From positions 1 through 64,000 of the forward strand of contig SAPZ01000028.1 in the NCBI GenBank assembly GCA_004020875.1: 64,000 nucleotides of DNA. Reading direction: 5' to 3'. Shown here piece after piece: positions 25,480-33,859 of the stretch (positions are counted from its first letter, which is position 1; every line of letters starts with the position of its first letter). The DNA comes from Mesorhizobium sp. GTDB taxonomy: Bacteria > Pseudomonadota > Alphaproteobacteria > Rhizobiales > Rhizobiaceae. Below the pieces are notes generated by a model. That model worked only from the letters and a program-made list of their open reading frames with translations, made no database searches and was not told where the DNA came from. A program made the position numbers and the translations under genes.

Positions 25480-25555
25480 GATGTCGCGCCCCCACCCAGC
25501 CGAGCTGTTATATTAGCTTCGGCTTGTTTTCCTGACCAGTAGAGCCGGGTGTTGC

Positions 25556-26056
25556 TCAGGCGGCGATCGGTTTTGCCCAATAGCGCACGGACTTCTTGCC
25601 GCCATGGATCACCGCATCGCCGACTTCGGCGAAGCCGAGCGCGGCGTGGAAAGCATCGGATGCTGGGTTGGGCGGATTGGCGTTGACCTCGCAGTTGACG
25701 ATCGTGTGGCCGGCGCCCCGCGCCTGCTCGAACAGATCCTCATAAAGGCGGCGGGCATGGCCGCGGCCGCGGGCCGCCGCGGCGACCACCACGCGGTCGA
25801 CATAGACGAAGCGCGGATAGCGCTCGCGGAACCAGAGGAAGTTCGGGCTGTCGTAGGTTGCGTCCTGGTCGAAGCACAGGATGAAGGCTTCGAGCGCGCC
25901 GATGCGGCGGGTGTAGAAAGCCTCGCAGAGCAGGAAGGAAAGCCGTTCCGGCTCGAGCCAGGACAGCTCCGCCGCATGCTCGTTGTTGAGCGCGAGGATA
26001 GCGGGCTCGTAGGCGGGCGAGACGCGTTCGATCGGCAGCAACTCCTTGGTCATCAT
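25556..26056 (-). CDS. GNAT family acetyltransferase
   Basis: A 166-residue N-acetyltransferase. The acetyl-CoA-binding motif A is VDRVVVAAAARGRGHARRLYEDLF (about residues 88-111, with the R-G-x-G-x-A pattern in it), followed by NCEVNANPPNPASDAFHAALGF and the motif B strand. The start lies next to the cutC stop with an 8-nt gap on the same strand, so the two are likely co-transcribed. Substrate unknown. Confidence 0.87.
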   Translation of the reverse strand: MMTKELLPIERVSPAYEPAILALNNEHAAELSWLEPERLSFLLCEAFYTRRIGALEAFILCFDQDATYDSPNFLWFRERYPRFVYVDRVVVAAAARGRGHARRLYEDLFEQARGAGHTIVNCEVNANPPNPASDAFHAALGFAEVGDAVIHGGKKSVRYWAKPIAA

Positions 26057-26064
26057 CTTGGCCT

Positions 26065-26820
26065 TCAGGCTCTCGCGGCCGCGATCGTCGCCGCGACCTT
26101 GGCTTGGTCGGTCACCGTGTTGCGGTATTCGCGGTCGAGATCTGTGCCGCCCATGCCGACATTCGGGTTGCGGTAGCGCATGGCGCTGGGCACGTCCGCC
26201 AATGCCGCAAAATGCATCTCGGTCAATCCGGTCCGCTTGCGCACCTCGCCGATCGTGTCGGGTGCAAGGGCGCCGCAGCCCAGGATGATGATGCGGGAGC
26301 CAGCCTGGCGAACAAGCTCAGCCAGAAGCTCGACGCCTTCGACCGCCGTGTCGCGCTGGCCGCTGGTCAGCACGCGGCCGACCTTGCAGCGGATGAGCGC
26401 TTCGAGCGCCTCGAACGGATCGCGCGTCATATCGAATGCGCGGTGGCAGGTGACGTTGAGCGGGCCGGCGGCCTCAACCAGCGCGCCCATGCGCGGCTCG
26501 TCGATGGCGCCATCGGCAGTCAGGCAGCCGACGACGACGCCGGCGACGCTCAGCTCGCGGAGCGCTTCGACATCGGCGAGCATCGAGCGGAATTCGGCTT
26601 CGCTGTAGAGGAAATCGCCGCCGCGCGGCCGCACGATCACATGGAAGGGGATGGTCGCGCTTTCGAGCGCGGCGCGAACCGTGCCCAGGCTCGGCGTGAT
26701 GCCACCCTCGATCAGGCTGGCGCAGAGCTCGACCCGGTCGGCGCCGGCGGTCTGGGCCGCGAGCAGCCCGTCAATGCCTTCGACGCAGATTTCGATCAGA
26801 GGTTTTTGCGTGTCCGCCAC
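26065..26820 (-). CDS. cutC: CutC family protein
   Basis: A 251-residue TIM-barrel protein of the CutC family: ICVEGIDGLLAAQTAGADRV, ELCASLIEGGITPSLG, HVIVRPRGGDFLYSEAE, VTCHRAFDMTRDPFEAL, VLTSGQRDTAVEG and GCGALAPDTIGEVRKRTG all match. CutC was linked to copper tolerance in E. coli, but its molecular role is disputed. It precedes a GNAT gene on the same strand. Confidence 0.92.
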   Translation of the reverse strand: MADTQKPLIEICVEGIDGLLAAQTAGADRVELCASLIEGGITPSLGTVRAALESATIPFHVIVRPRGGDFLYSEAEFRSMLADVEALRELSVAGVVVGCLTADGAIDEPRMGALVEAAGPLNVTCHRAFDMTRDPFEALEALIRCKVGRVLTSGQRDTAVEGVELLAELVRQAGSRIIILGCGALAPDTIGEVRKRTGLTEMHFAALADVPSAMRYRNPNVGMGGTDLDREYRNTVTDQAKVAATIAAARA

Positions 26821-27101
26821 CGGCTTCCATCCATGCTTTCGAGACGTTGGGCAGCCCTAGCACCGGTCGCGCCGCCGCGAAAGTCCGGAACGATCCGGCC
26901 ATGTGGGATTGGTGCGCTGAGATTTGATCCAGAGCAATGCAGTGCAGGGGTGATGGCCATAACAAGGCGCTATTGGGTGCAGGAAACTTGGACGTGGCGT
27001 CTTACGTAATGACCAGACACACCTTGCTGCGCACGGTTTACCCCGCTTGGTCCGCCGCGGCGAGAGGAGTTGTCGCCGCAAACTCGAACGGAGGTTCGAT
27101 C

Positions 27102-27359
27102 ATGGCCGGCTTCCGGCGCTGGGAAGCGCTTAGGGACTCGATCTCTTTCGACGTATCCGACAACAATCTGAAACGTATTTACGACGACATGTCCGGGATT
27201 GTGGAAGCAATGCTGGCGATTCCCGCCGCGACCATTCAGGAATTCGCGGCACAATACATGGTAGTCTGCAGCGGCGATGAAATCGAACACCGGAAAGCTG
27301 CCTGTACGCTGCACGCTCACGCCCAAGCCATCGTGGCCACGGCACCCCTGATTGAATGA
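27102..27359 (+). CDS. Small hypothetical protein
   Basis: An 85-residue protein whose ATG is preceded by a clear GGAGG. It appears all-helical (LKRIYDDMSGIVEAMLAIPA, then TIQEFAAQYMVVCSGDEIEH) and has two cysteines. I recognise no domain. An open frame extends upstream to 26937, but only the GGAGG-preceded start is credible. It stands alone between cutC (divergent) and the convergent cupin gene. Confidence 0.55.
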   Translation: MAGFRRWEALRDSISFDVSDNNLKRIYDDMSGIVEAMLAIPAATIQEFAAQYMVVCSGDEIEHRKAACTLHAHAQAIVATAPLIE

Positions 27360-27393
27360 CCACCAGGTGCGCCAGCGCTCTTCAAAGAGTGGC

Positions 27394-27825
27394 TCAGTTC
27401 TGCAAGATCGTGTTCTTGGCGCCTTGCTTGACTTGGTCGATCACCAGAAGCTTCACCGGATCGGTGCCGGTATTGGTGGCCTGGTGCCATTGGCCGATCA
27501 TCTCGACGATGAAGTCGCCGGTCTTGTAGGTGTTGGCGGCGCTCGTCTCGACATTGGTGACCTTGAGCGTTCCCTGCTCGACATAGGCGTAGCGCGGGAA
27601 GGGGTGCTTGTGGACCGGCAAGATCGCGCCCGGCGCGATCTGGTAGGACGAGACCTGCACCTCGACGTTCTTTTGCGGCAGCGTGATGGGCTGCCCTGAC
27701 GCGGTGGTGGTCTTGGACGCCAGCGGCGTGACGACTACGGGTGTGTTCGAGCTGTCTAGCACGTTCGCGCTGGTGGTGAAAAATGCCACCGCCAAAAGCA
27801 GCGCCGGTGTCGTGATGTTGCGCAT
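27394..27825 (-). CDS. Secreted cupin-domain protein
   Basis: A 143-residue protein with a signal peptide (residues about 1-20, MRNITTPALLLAVAFFTTSA) and a single cupin barrel. The metal-binding motif is partly kept: PVHKHPFPRYAYVEQGTLKV (His-x-His plus Glu) and GQWHQATNTGTDPVKLLVID (third His). It would act in the periplasm. It lies 69 nt after the efflux transporter gene on the same strand. Function unknown. Confidence 0.8.
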   Translation of the reverse strand: MRNITTPALLLAVAFFTTSANVLDSSNTPVVVTPLASKTTTASGQPITLPQKNVEVQVSSYQIAPGAILPVHKHPFPRYAYVEQGTLKVTNVETSAANTYKTGDFIVEMIGQWHQATNTGTDPVKLLVIDQVKQGAKNTILQN

Positions 27826-27894
27826 GAGATTCCTCCAGAGATCGCCAGCTTGGCGCGGAGAACGATAAGGCGCAAGCTCCGGACAATGGAATAG

Positions 27895-29493
27895 CTAACG
27901 CTTCGCTGGCGCCTGTTTGGGCGGCCGCAGCAACAAGGCAAACGGCACAAGCACTGCCGTCGCCACGGCGCAGTAGAAGAAGACGTCGACATACGCAAGC
28001 AGCGAAGCCTGGCGGCCGATCTGCTGTCCGATCCAGCCGACGGCCTGTTGCCTGGCTTCAACCAGCGGCGATCCCTCGGCGACGAAATGGTTCGTCAGCT
28101 GGCGAAGCGTCTGCTGATAGGTGTCGCTCGATTGCGCGGTGTGGCCAACGAGCACCGACTGGTGGAACTGGGCGTTCTGGGCAATCACCGTGTTGGACAG
28201 CGACACGCCGATGCTGCCGCCGATGTTGCGAGCGACATTTATCAGCGAGGATGCCTGGTCGGTCTTCTGTGGCGGCAGGCCGACATAGGCGGCGGTGGAG
28301 ATCGGGATGAACAGGAACGGCAGGCCGATCATCATGTAGATGCGGGCATAGGCGAAGAAGCTGAAGCTGGCGTCGGGCGTCAGCGAGGTCGTGTGCCAGA
28401 GCGCAACCGCGATCACCGACATGCCCAACATAATGAGATAGCGCGGCTGGACGACGCCGGCCGCAAAGCCTGAGATCGGCATCAGCAGGAGCATGGCAAT
28501 GCCGCCCGGCATCATCGACAGGCCGGAAAGGGTGGCGGTGTAGTCGAAGGTGGTCTGCTGCAGTTGCGGCAAAAGCTGCGTAGTGCTGAAGAGCACCGCG
28601 CCCACCGCCATCATGACGAGGAAGGACATGCCGAACTGCCGGCTGAACAGCAGGCGGATGTCGACGATCGGATCGCGCTTTGTCCACTCCCAAGGGACCA
28701 GCAGCAGGAACGACACGGCCGAGATCACGGCGAAGGTCGTGATGAAGGTCGAGGCGAACCAGTCGTTGCGCTGGCCTTCGTCGAGAAAGACTTCGAGGCA
28801 GCCGAGCGCCATCGCCACCAGGATGAAGCCGATCCAGTCGACCCTCAGCCCCTTGCTCAACCGCTCCCGGCGCTCGCGTTCGAGGATGTCGGGCTCGATC
28901 ACCAGCCATTGCACGAGCGCCAGCGACATGATGCCGAACGGCACGTTGATGAAGAAGATCCAATGCCAGGAGAAGTTGTCGGTCAGCCAGCCGCCGATTG
29001 TCGGTCCGACCGTTGGTGCGACGATCACCGCGATACCGTAGAGCGCAAAGGCCTGGGACCGCTTCTCCGGCGGAAAAGTATCGGCGAGGATCGATTGCTC
29101 GCTCGGTGCCATGCCGCCGCCTCCCAGCCCCTGCAGGACGCGGAAGGCGATCAGCGTCGGCAGGTTGGGGGCCAGCCCGCACAGCAGCGATGCCAGGGTG
29201 AAGGTCGCCACGCAGATCATATAATAGCGCTTGCGGCCGATAACGCTGGTCAGCCAGCCGCTGACCGGGATGATGACTGAGTTGGCGACGAGATAGGTGG
29301 TGATCACCCATGTGCTCTCGTCCATGCCGGCGGCAAGGCTGCCGGCGATGTTGCGCAGCGCGACATTGGCGATCGAGGTGTCGAGCACCAGCATGAAGGT
29401 CGCGATCGAGACGACGATCGCGATCAGCCAGGGGTTGCGCCCGCCGGCGGCGGAACGGCTTTCGTTGCCCTGGACTGTCGCGGCATCGCTCAT
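27895..29493 (-). CDS. DHA2 family MFS multidrug transporter (EmrB type)
   Basis: A 532-residue, 14-segment major facilitator. The motif-A and motif-C regions are GWLTSVIGRKRYYMICVATF and IAVIVAPTVGPTIGGWLTDN, and the first helix LVLDTSIANVALRNIAGSLA is typical of EmrB. The start overlaps the stop of the membrane-fusion gene by 4 nt, so both form an EmrAB-type pair. They would export drugs or hydrophobic acids across both membranes with an outer-membrane channel encoded elsewhere. Confidence 0.92.
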   Translation of the reverse strand: MSDAATVQGNESRSAAGGRNPWLIAIVVSIATFMLVLDTSIANVALRNIAGSLAAGMDESTWVITTYLVANSVIIPVSGWLTSVIGRKRYYMICVATFTLASLLCGLAPNLPTLIAFRVLQGLGGGGMAPSEQSILADTFPPEKRSQAFALYGIAVIVAPTVGPTIGGWLTDNFSWHWIFFINVPFGIMSLALVQWLVIEPDILERERRERLSKGLRVDWIGFILVAMALGCLEVFLDEGQRNDWFASTFITTFAVISAVSFLLLVPWEWTKRDPIVDIRLLFSRQFGMSFLVMMAVGAVLFSTTQLLPQLQQTTFDYTATLSGLSMMPGGIAMLLLMPISGFAAGVVQPRYLIMLGMSVIAVALWHTTSLTPDASFSFFAYARIYMMIGLPFLFIPISTAAYVGLPPQKTDQASSLINVARNIGGSIGVSLSNTVIAQNAQFHQSVLVGHTAQSSDTYQQTLRQLTNHFVAEGSPLVEARQQAVGWIGQQIGRQASLLAYVDVFFYCAVATAVLVPFALLLRPPKQAPAKR

Positions 29494-30734
29494 CGTACCT
29501 TGACCGTCGGAACCACCGACATGCCGGGACCGAGATAGACGCCGGGCGGCTGATCGAACACGATCTTGACCGGCACGCGTTGCACCACCTTGACGAAATT
29601 GCCGGTGGCGTTTTCGGCAGGCAGCAGGCTGAACGCCGTGCCGCTGCCGGCCTGGACGCTATCGACATGGCCATGGAAGGTCTTTTTCGGATAGGCGTCT
29701 ATGGCGATGTCGACGGGCTGGCCCGGCCGCATCAGGTCGAGCTGCGTCTCTTTGAAATTGGCCTTCACCCAGACGTCGTTGGGCACGAACATCATCAGCA
29801 CCTGGCCGGGCTGCGCATAGGTGCCTTTCGCCGCCGTGATGCTGGTTGCATGGCCGGCGGCAGGGGCCGTGATGGTCGTGCGGGTGAGGGTGGTCTTGGC
29901 CTGGTTCTCGGCGGCCTCCGCCTGCCGAAGCTTGGCCTCGGCGCTCTTGCCTTGCGCCTGCAGGACCGCCAATTGGCTTTTCGCCGCCTCGGCATTGGCG
30001 TTGGCGGCGTCCAGCGCGGCCTGATCCTGGCGCAAGGTTGACGCGGCCTGCTGCGCCTGCTGCTGCGTTGCTGTGCCCTTGGCCAGGAGCTCGCGGTTGC
30101 GCTGGTCCTCGGATTTGGCGAATTCGAGCGCCGCCTGCGCCTGGGCCACCTGCTTTTCGGCAGCATCGATCTTGGCGTTCTGCGCCTGGGTCTGCGCCTC
30201 GACGTTGGCGATCTCGGCCCGCGCCGCCACCACGCCGGCTTCCGCCTGTTTAAGCGAAGCCTGATAATCGCTGTCGTCGATGCGCAGAAGCACCGCGCCG
30301 GCCTCGACCGGCTGGTTGTCGGTGACGGCGACATCGGTGATGCGCCCGGCAATTTCCGCGCCAACCGTTACCGTGCGTGCGTCGATGAAGGCGTCGTCGG
30401 TCCATTCATAGTGGCGTGCGTTGAGCCACCAGATGACGACGGCCGCGATCACCAGCGAAATGAGGATGGCGACGATCGCGGCTATGTAGGGGTGGCGTCT
30501 GATGAGGCCCGGCTTGTTGGTGTCGGACGGACTGTCATTCGCCTGCGCGTCTTGCACGCGCCTATCGTCCGCGCGCTCGTTTTCCACCCGTTTTTCGTCG
30601 CCGGGCGGGCGCCGATCGGACCGGGGCTGAGCCCGCGTTCTCTCGGCGGGAGCGGTTTCGCGCTCTTTTCTTTCAGTTTTGGCGTCCAAGGCAACGGGTT
30701 CCAGATGTCGTCGGCCCCCTGGCAGCAGGGTCAA
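29490..30734 (-). CDS. HlyD/EmrA-type membrane fusion protein
   Basis: A protein of up to 414 residues with a single membrane anchor (about residues 80-103, YIAAIVAILISLVIAAVVIW), a lipoyl half-motif (ITDVAVTDNQPVEAGAVLLR), a long alpha-helical hairpin rich in Ala/Gln/Glu (about residues 155-280) and a beta-barrel domain (WVKANFKETQLDLMRPGQPV). The N-terminal 75 residues are very charged and the start is a TTG at 30734, so the true start may be a GTG farther in (for example 30584). It is translationally coupled to the EmrB-like gene. Confidence 0.87.
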   Translation of the reverse strand: MTLLPGGRRHLEPVALDAKTERKERETAPAERTRAQPRSDRRPPGDEKRVENERADDRRVQDAQANDSPSDTNKPGLIRRHPYIAAIVAILISLVIAAVVIWWLNARHYEWTDDAFIDARTVTVGAEIAGRITDVAVTDNQPVEAGAVLLRIDDSDYQASLKQAEAGVVAARAEIANVEAQTQAQNAKIDAAEKQVAQAQAALEFAKSEDQRNRELLAKGTATQQQAQQAASTLRQDQAALDAANANAEAAKSQLAVLQAQGKSAEAKLRQAEAAENQAKTTLTRTTITAPAAGHATSITAAKGTYAQPGQVLMMFVPNDVWVKANFKETQLDLMRPGQPVDIAIDAYPKKTFHGHVDSVQAGSGTAFSLLPAENATGNFVKVVQRVPVKIVFDQPPGVYLGPGMSVVPTVKVR

Positions 30735-30782
30735 CGGGTGGTTTCCGCAAAGGTTCCTGCCCTCGAATGGAGGCCCGGGCGG

Positions 30783-31556
30783 TCAGCCCGCCATCCAGCC
30801 GCCATCCACCATCAGGTTGATGCCGGTGACGTAGCTCGCCATGTCGCTGGCCAGAAACAGCGCCGCGCCCGCCACGTCGCTTGGTTGCCCGAGCCTTGGC
30901 CAGGGCGTGCGGCGGCGCGAATAGTCGAGCGCGTACGGATCGTTGGCGACGCCCGGCTTGCCGGTGATGATCTTGCCCGGCGCGATGGCGTTGCAGACGA
31001 TCAAATCGTCCGCGTGGTCGACCGCGATCTGGCGCGTCATCTGGACGATGCCGCCCTTGCTCACGGAATAGGGCAGGTCACCGGGGCAGGCGATCATGCC
31101 GTGCTGCGAGGAGATGTTGATGATGCGCCCGCGCACCTCGTTGACCGGCGCCTGGGTCTGCATCTGCGTGACGGCGCGCTTGTTGCAGTAGAAGAAGCCC
31201 GTCAAATTGACGCCGATAACGCGGCTCCATTGTTCCGGCGTGGTCTCGATCAGGTTGGTGCTGGTGTAGATCGCGGCATTGTTGACCATCACGTCCAGCC
31301 GACCGAAGTGATCGACGGTTGCGCCGACAAGCGCGTCGACGGCATTCCAGTCCGAGATGTCGGTCTTCATGTAGACGGCATTGCCGCCGGCGGAGCGGAT
31401 CAACTCGACTGTGCTCTCTCCGCCCTCGATCGGCTGCTCCACCGTGTCGGCGACGACGACGTTGGCGCCTTCGGCGGCGAATTTCAGCGCGATGGCGCGG
31501 CCGATGCCGGAGCTCGCTCCGGTGACGATGGCGGTTTTGTTGGCGAGCAGGGCCAT
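30783..31556 (-). CDS. SDR family oxidoreductase (unit A, last gene)
   Basis: A 257-residue short-chain dehydrogenase. The nucleotide-binding motif is TGASSGIG (residues 13-20), with VVVADTVEQPIEGG after beta-2 (Asp, suggesting NAD), VNNAAIYTSTN, the Ser in NISSQHG and the catalytic YSVSK. It ends the tight minus-strand unit that begins with the MFS gene at 36.9 kb and is 5 nt after the amidohydrolase gene. Substrate not deducible; probably an alcohol or carbonyl in the unit A pathway. Confidence 0.9.
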   Translation of the reverse strand: MALLANKTAIVTGASSGIGRAIALKFAAEGANVVVADTVEQPIEGGESTVELIRSAGGNAVYMKTDISDWNAVDALVGATVDHFGRLDVMVNNAAIYTSTNLIETTPEQWSRVIGVNLTGFFYCNKRAVTQMQTQAPVNEVRGRIINISSQHGMIACPGDLPYSVSKGGIVQMTRQIAVDHADDLIVCNAIAPGKIITGKPGVANDPYALDYSRRRTPWPRLGQPSDVAGAALFLASDMASYVTGINLMVDGGWMAG

Positions 31557-31561
31557 GGTGT

Positions 31562-32896
31562 TCAGCGCTCCCGAGTGACGATCTTGCCTTGCGCCGTACC
31601 GACCAGCCGCCCGTCGCGGACGATCTCATCGCCGCGCAGGAAGACATTGGTCAGCCGCGCTTTGACGGTCCAGCCGTCGAAAGGCGTGTAGCCCGCCCGC
31701 GACACCTGATCGGCATTGGCGATGGTGCTGGATCGGCGCGGGTCTAGGATGAGCAGATCGGCGTCGGATCCGGCGGCGATGCGTCCCTTGCGCCGGCCGA
31801 GGCCGAAGCGCTCGGCCGGATTGCGCGAGCACATGCGCACCAGATCGGGCAGGGCGATGAGCCCGTCGTCGACCAGCTTCAGCATGGTCGGAAGCAGCGT
31901 CTGCAGTCCCGGCATGCCGCCCGGGATGTCGGCGAAAGCCGCGTAGCTCGCAGCCTTCTCGGCTGGTGCATGCGGGGCATGATCGGTGGCGACGATGTCG
32001 ATCAGCCCTGCGCCCAGCGCGGCGCGCAGTGCGTCGACATCGTGTGCGAAGCGCAAGGGCGGCGAGGCCTTGAGGTTGGCGCCCTGCGTTTCGTAATCTT
32101 GCGCCGCGAAGAACAGATTTTGCGGTGTCGTTTCTACGCTTGCGTCTGCCATGCCCCGCAATCGGCTCCAGGTTTCGACGCCCAGTTCGGAGTTGATCTG
32201 GCGGACATGGACCTTCGCCTCGGCCGAGGCGGCGGCGACAAGGGCGCGGGCGATGCCGTTGGCTTCGGCGAGCGGCGGCCGGCTGTCCAAGAAAGCGGCG
32301 ATGCTGCCCGAGCGATCGCGCGCCCTGCTGCCGGCCAGGATCGACTGGTCGCCGGGCGAGATGCCGACCAGCGTATCGGCGCCGGCGAAGGCCTGCAGCG
32401 CCTCGGCGACATCATCGAGCGTTGCGAACAGGAATCCGTCCGGCACGTCGGCGGTGAAGAGCTCGAACGAGACCGGCGCGAGGTCGAGCAGGCGAGGGAT
32501 GAGCGACAGATCGCGGCTGACCACAGCCTGTAGGCCGACATCGACATGGATGCGGCCTTCCGCGATTGCCATCTTGTCGGCGAGTTGCTCGGCCGTCGCG
32601 GTCCACGGCTCGTCAGTCGGCATGTCGAGTACCGTCGTCACGCCGCCAAGCGCTGCTGCATGGGTGCCGGATGAATAATCCTCTTTATGGGTTAAACCGG
32701 GGTCGCGCAGATGCGCATGCGCGTCGACGAGGCCGGGGAGGATGAGACTGCCGGAGGCATCGATGACGGTTCTGGCTTCAGCGGCTTCCCCGGGCGCGAT
32801 GACTGCGGTGACCTTGCCCGCGGCAATGCCGACATCGCCGCGGCTAAGGCCGTCGGCGTTCACCAGCATTCCACCGCGGATCAGTGTTTCGAACAT
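31562..32896 (-). CDS. Dihydroorotase/allantoinase-like cyclic amidohydrolase with altered metal site
   Basis: A 444-residue amidohydrolase-superfamily protein. The first metal ligands are present in DAHAHLRDPG (His60, His62), and the active-site Asp in ATDHAPH (Asp305). The usual carboxylated Lys is replaced by Glu145 (SFELFTAD), the next His position aligns with ISPGDQ (no His), and the following His aligns with Gln233 (VHVRQINS). The set for the second metal therefore looks lost, while the first is kept. Class names such as dihydroorotase or allantoinase are therefore only family labels. It lies 3 nt from the PuuE-like gene and 5 nt from the SDR gene. The substrate is probably a cyclic amide, but loss of hydrolase activity is also possible. 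Confidence 0.85.
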   Translation of the reverse strand: MFETLIRGGMLVNADGLSRGDVGIAAGKVTAVIAPGEAAEARTVIDASGSLILPGLVDAHAHLRDPGLTHKEDYSSGTHAAALGGVTTVLDMPTDEPWTATAEQLADKMAIAEGRIHVDVGLQAVVSRDLSLIPRLLDLAPVSFELFTADVPDGFLFATLDDVAEALQAFAGADTLVGISPGDQSILAGSRARDRSGSIAAFLDSRPPLAEANGIARALVAAASAEAKVHVRQINSELGVETWSRLRGMADASVETTPQNLFFAAQDYETQGANLKASPPLRFAHDVDALRAALGAGLIDIVATDHAPHAPAEKAASYAAFADIPGGMPGLQTLLPTMLKLVDDGLIALPDLVRMCSRNPAERFGLGRRKGRIAAGSDADLLILDPRRSSTIANADQVSRAGYTPFDGWTVKARLTNVFLRGDEIVRDGRLVGTAQGKIVTRER

Positions 32897-32899
32897 CGC

Positions 32900-33832
32900 T
32901 CAGCCGCGCTGCTCGAAGCGGGCGTGGTTGGCGTGCCAGAAGCGGGCGATGTCCTCGCGGCGCATGAAGGCAGCGCCGTCGCTTTGCTGGACATGCTCGA
33001 TCACTTCGCGCAGGCCAGACGCCCGGTTGGGCTGGCCGGTCCAGCGGGCGTGGATGCCGATGGTCAGCATGCGGCCGCCGGTCTCGTCGGCTTCGGAGAG
33101 CATATAGTCGATGGCCGAGCGGCAGTCCTCGGCGAAGTCGCGCGGATTGCTATAGCCGGGCGCCACGAGATAGCGGCTGTCGTTGAGTGCCTTGGAGTAA
33201 GGCACAACCAGGGTCTCAGTGCCGCGATGGTCGAGGAAATAAGGCAGGTCGTCGTTGCAAGGATCGGAGTGGTAGAGGAAGCCGCCTTCCTCGACCAGCA
33301 GGTCGCGCGTGTTGACGCTGGGCAGAGAGCGGCAGTTCCAGCCCAGAGGCCGCTTTCCCAGCAGTTTCTCGTAGAGCGCGATCGCCTCATGCAGATGGCG
33401 CTCTTCCTCAGTTCGCTCCATCGCCGTGTAGTCGATCCATCGCAGCCCATGTCCCATCAGGTCATGTCTGCGCGCCTTCATCCACTCGACCAAGGGCGGG
33501 TTGCGTTCGAGCGCCACGGCGCAGGCGGAAAAGGTGACCGGAATGTCGTAGCGGTCGAACAGCCTAGCCAGGCGCCAGACGCCGGCGCGGCTGCCATACT
33601 CGTAATGCGTCTCGGTGCCGAGGTCGCGCACCGGCATGCTGCCGGTGAGGTTGTATTCGCCCCAATTGTCATTGCGGCCGTCCTCCAACCAGTTGTACTC
33701 CGACCCTTCCTCGTAATTGAGCACGAGGTTGACCACGAGCTTGACGCCGCCGGGCCAGGTGACGAAGGGCGGGTGCGGGCCGTAGCCGACAAAGTCGCGC
33801 GGCTGCCGTGCTTGCTGCGGATCGGTCGACAT
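32900..33832 (-). CDS. PuuE-like polysaccharide-deacetylase-fold amidohydrolase
   Basis: A 310-residue NodB-fold protein that matches metal-independent allantoinase PuuE in layout: DFVGYGPHPPFVTWPGG, NLVLNYEEGSEYNW, YEYGSRAGVWRLARLFDRYD, GHGLRWIDYTAMERTEEERH, EEGGFLYHSDPCNDDLPYF and a C-terminal REDIARFWHANH. The segment that reads GWYTGR in PuuE and in the second copy at 60.6 kb is GWNCRS here, so the substrate is likely different. It is cotranscribed with an allantoinase-like amidohydrolase and an epimerase-like SDR. Confidence 0.85.
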   Translation of the reverse strand: MSTDPQQARQPRDFVGYGPHPPFVTWPGGVKLVVNLVLNYEEGSEYNWLEDGRNDNWGEYNLTGSMPVRDLGTETHYEYGSRAGVWRLARLFDRYDIPVTFSACAVALERNPPLVEWMKARRHDLMGHGLRWIDYTAMERTEEERHLHEAIALYEKLLGKRPLGWNCRSLPSVNTRDLLVEEGGFLYHSDPCNDDLPYFLDHRGTETLVVPYSKALNDSRYLVAPGYSNPRDFAEDCRSAIDYMLSEADETGGRMLTIGIHARWTGQPNRASGLREVIEHVQQSDGAAFMRREDIARFWHANHARFEQRG

Positions 33833-33859
33833 CGGCTGGTCTCCTCTGATCTCGTTGGC

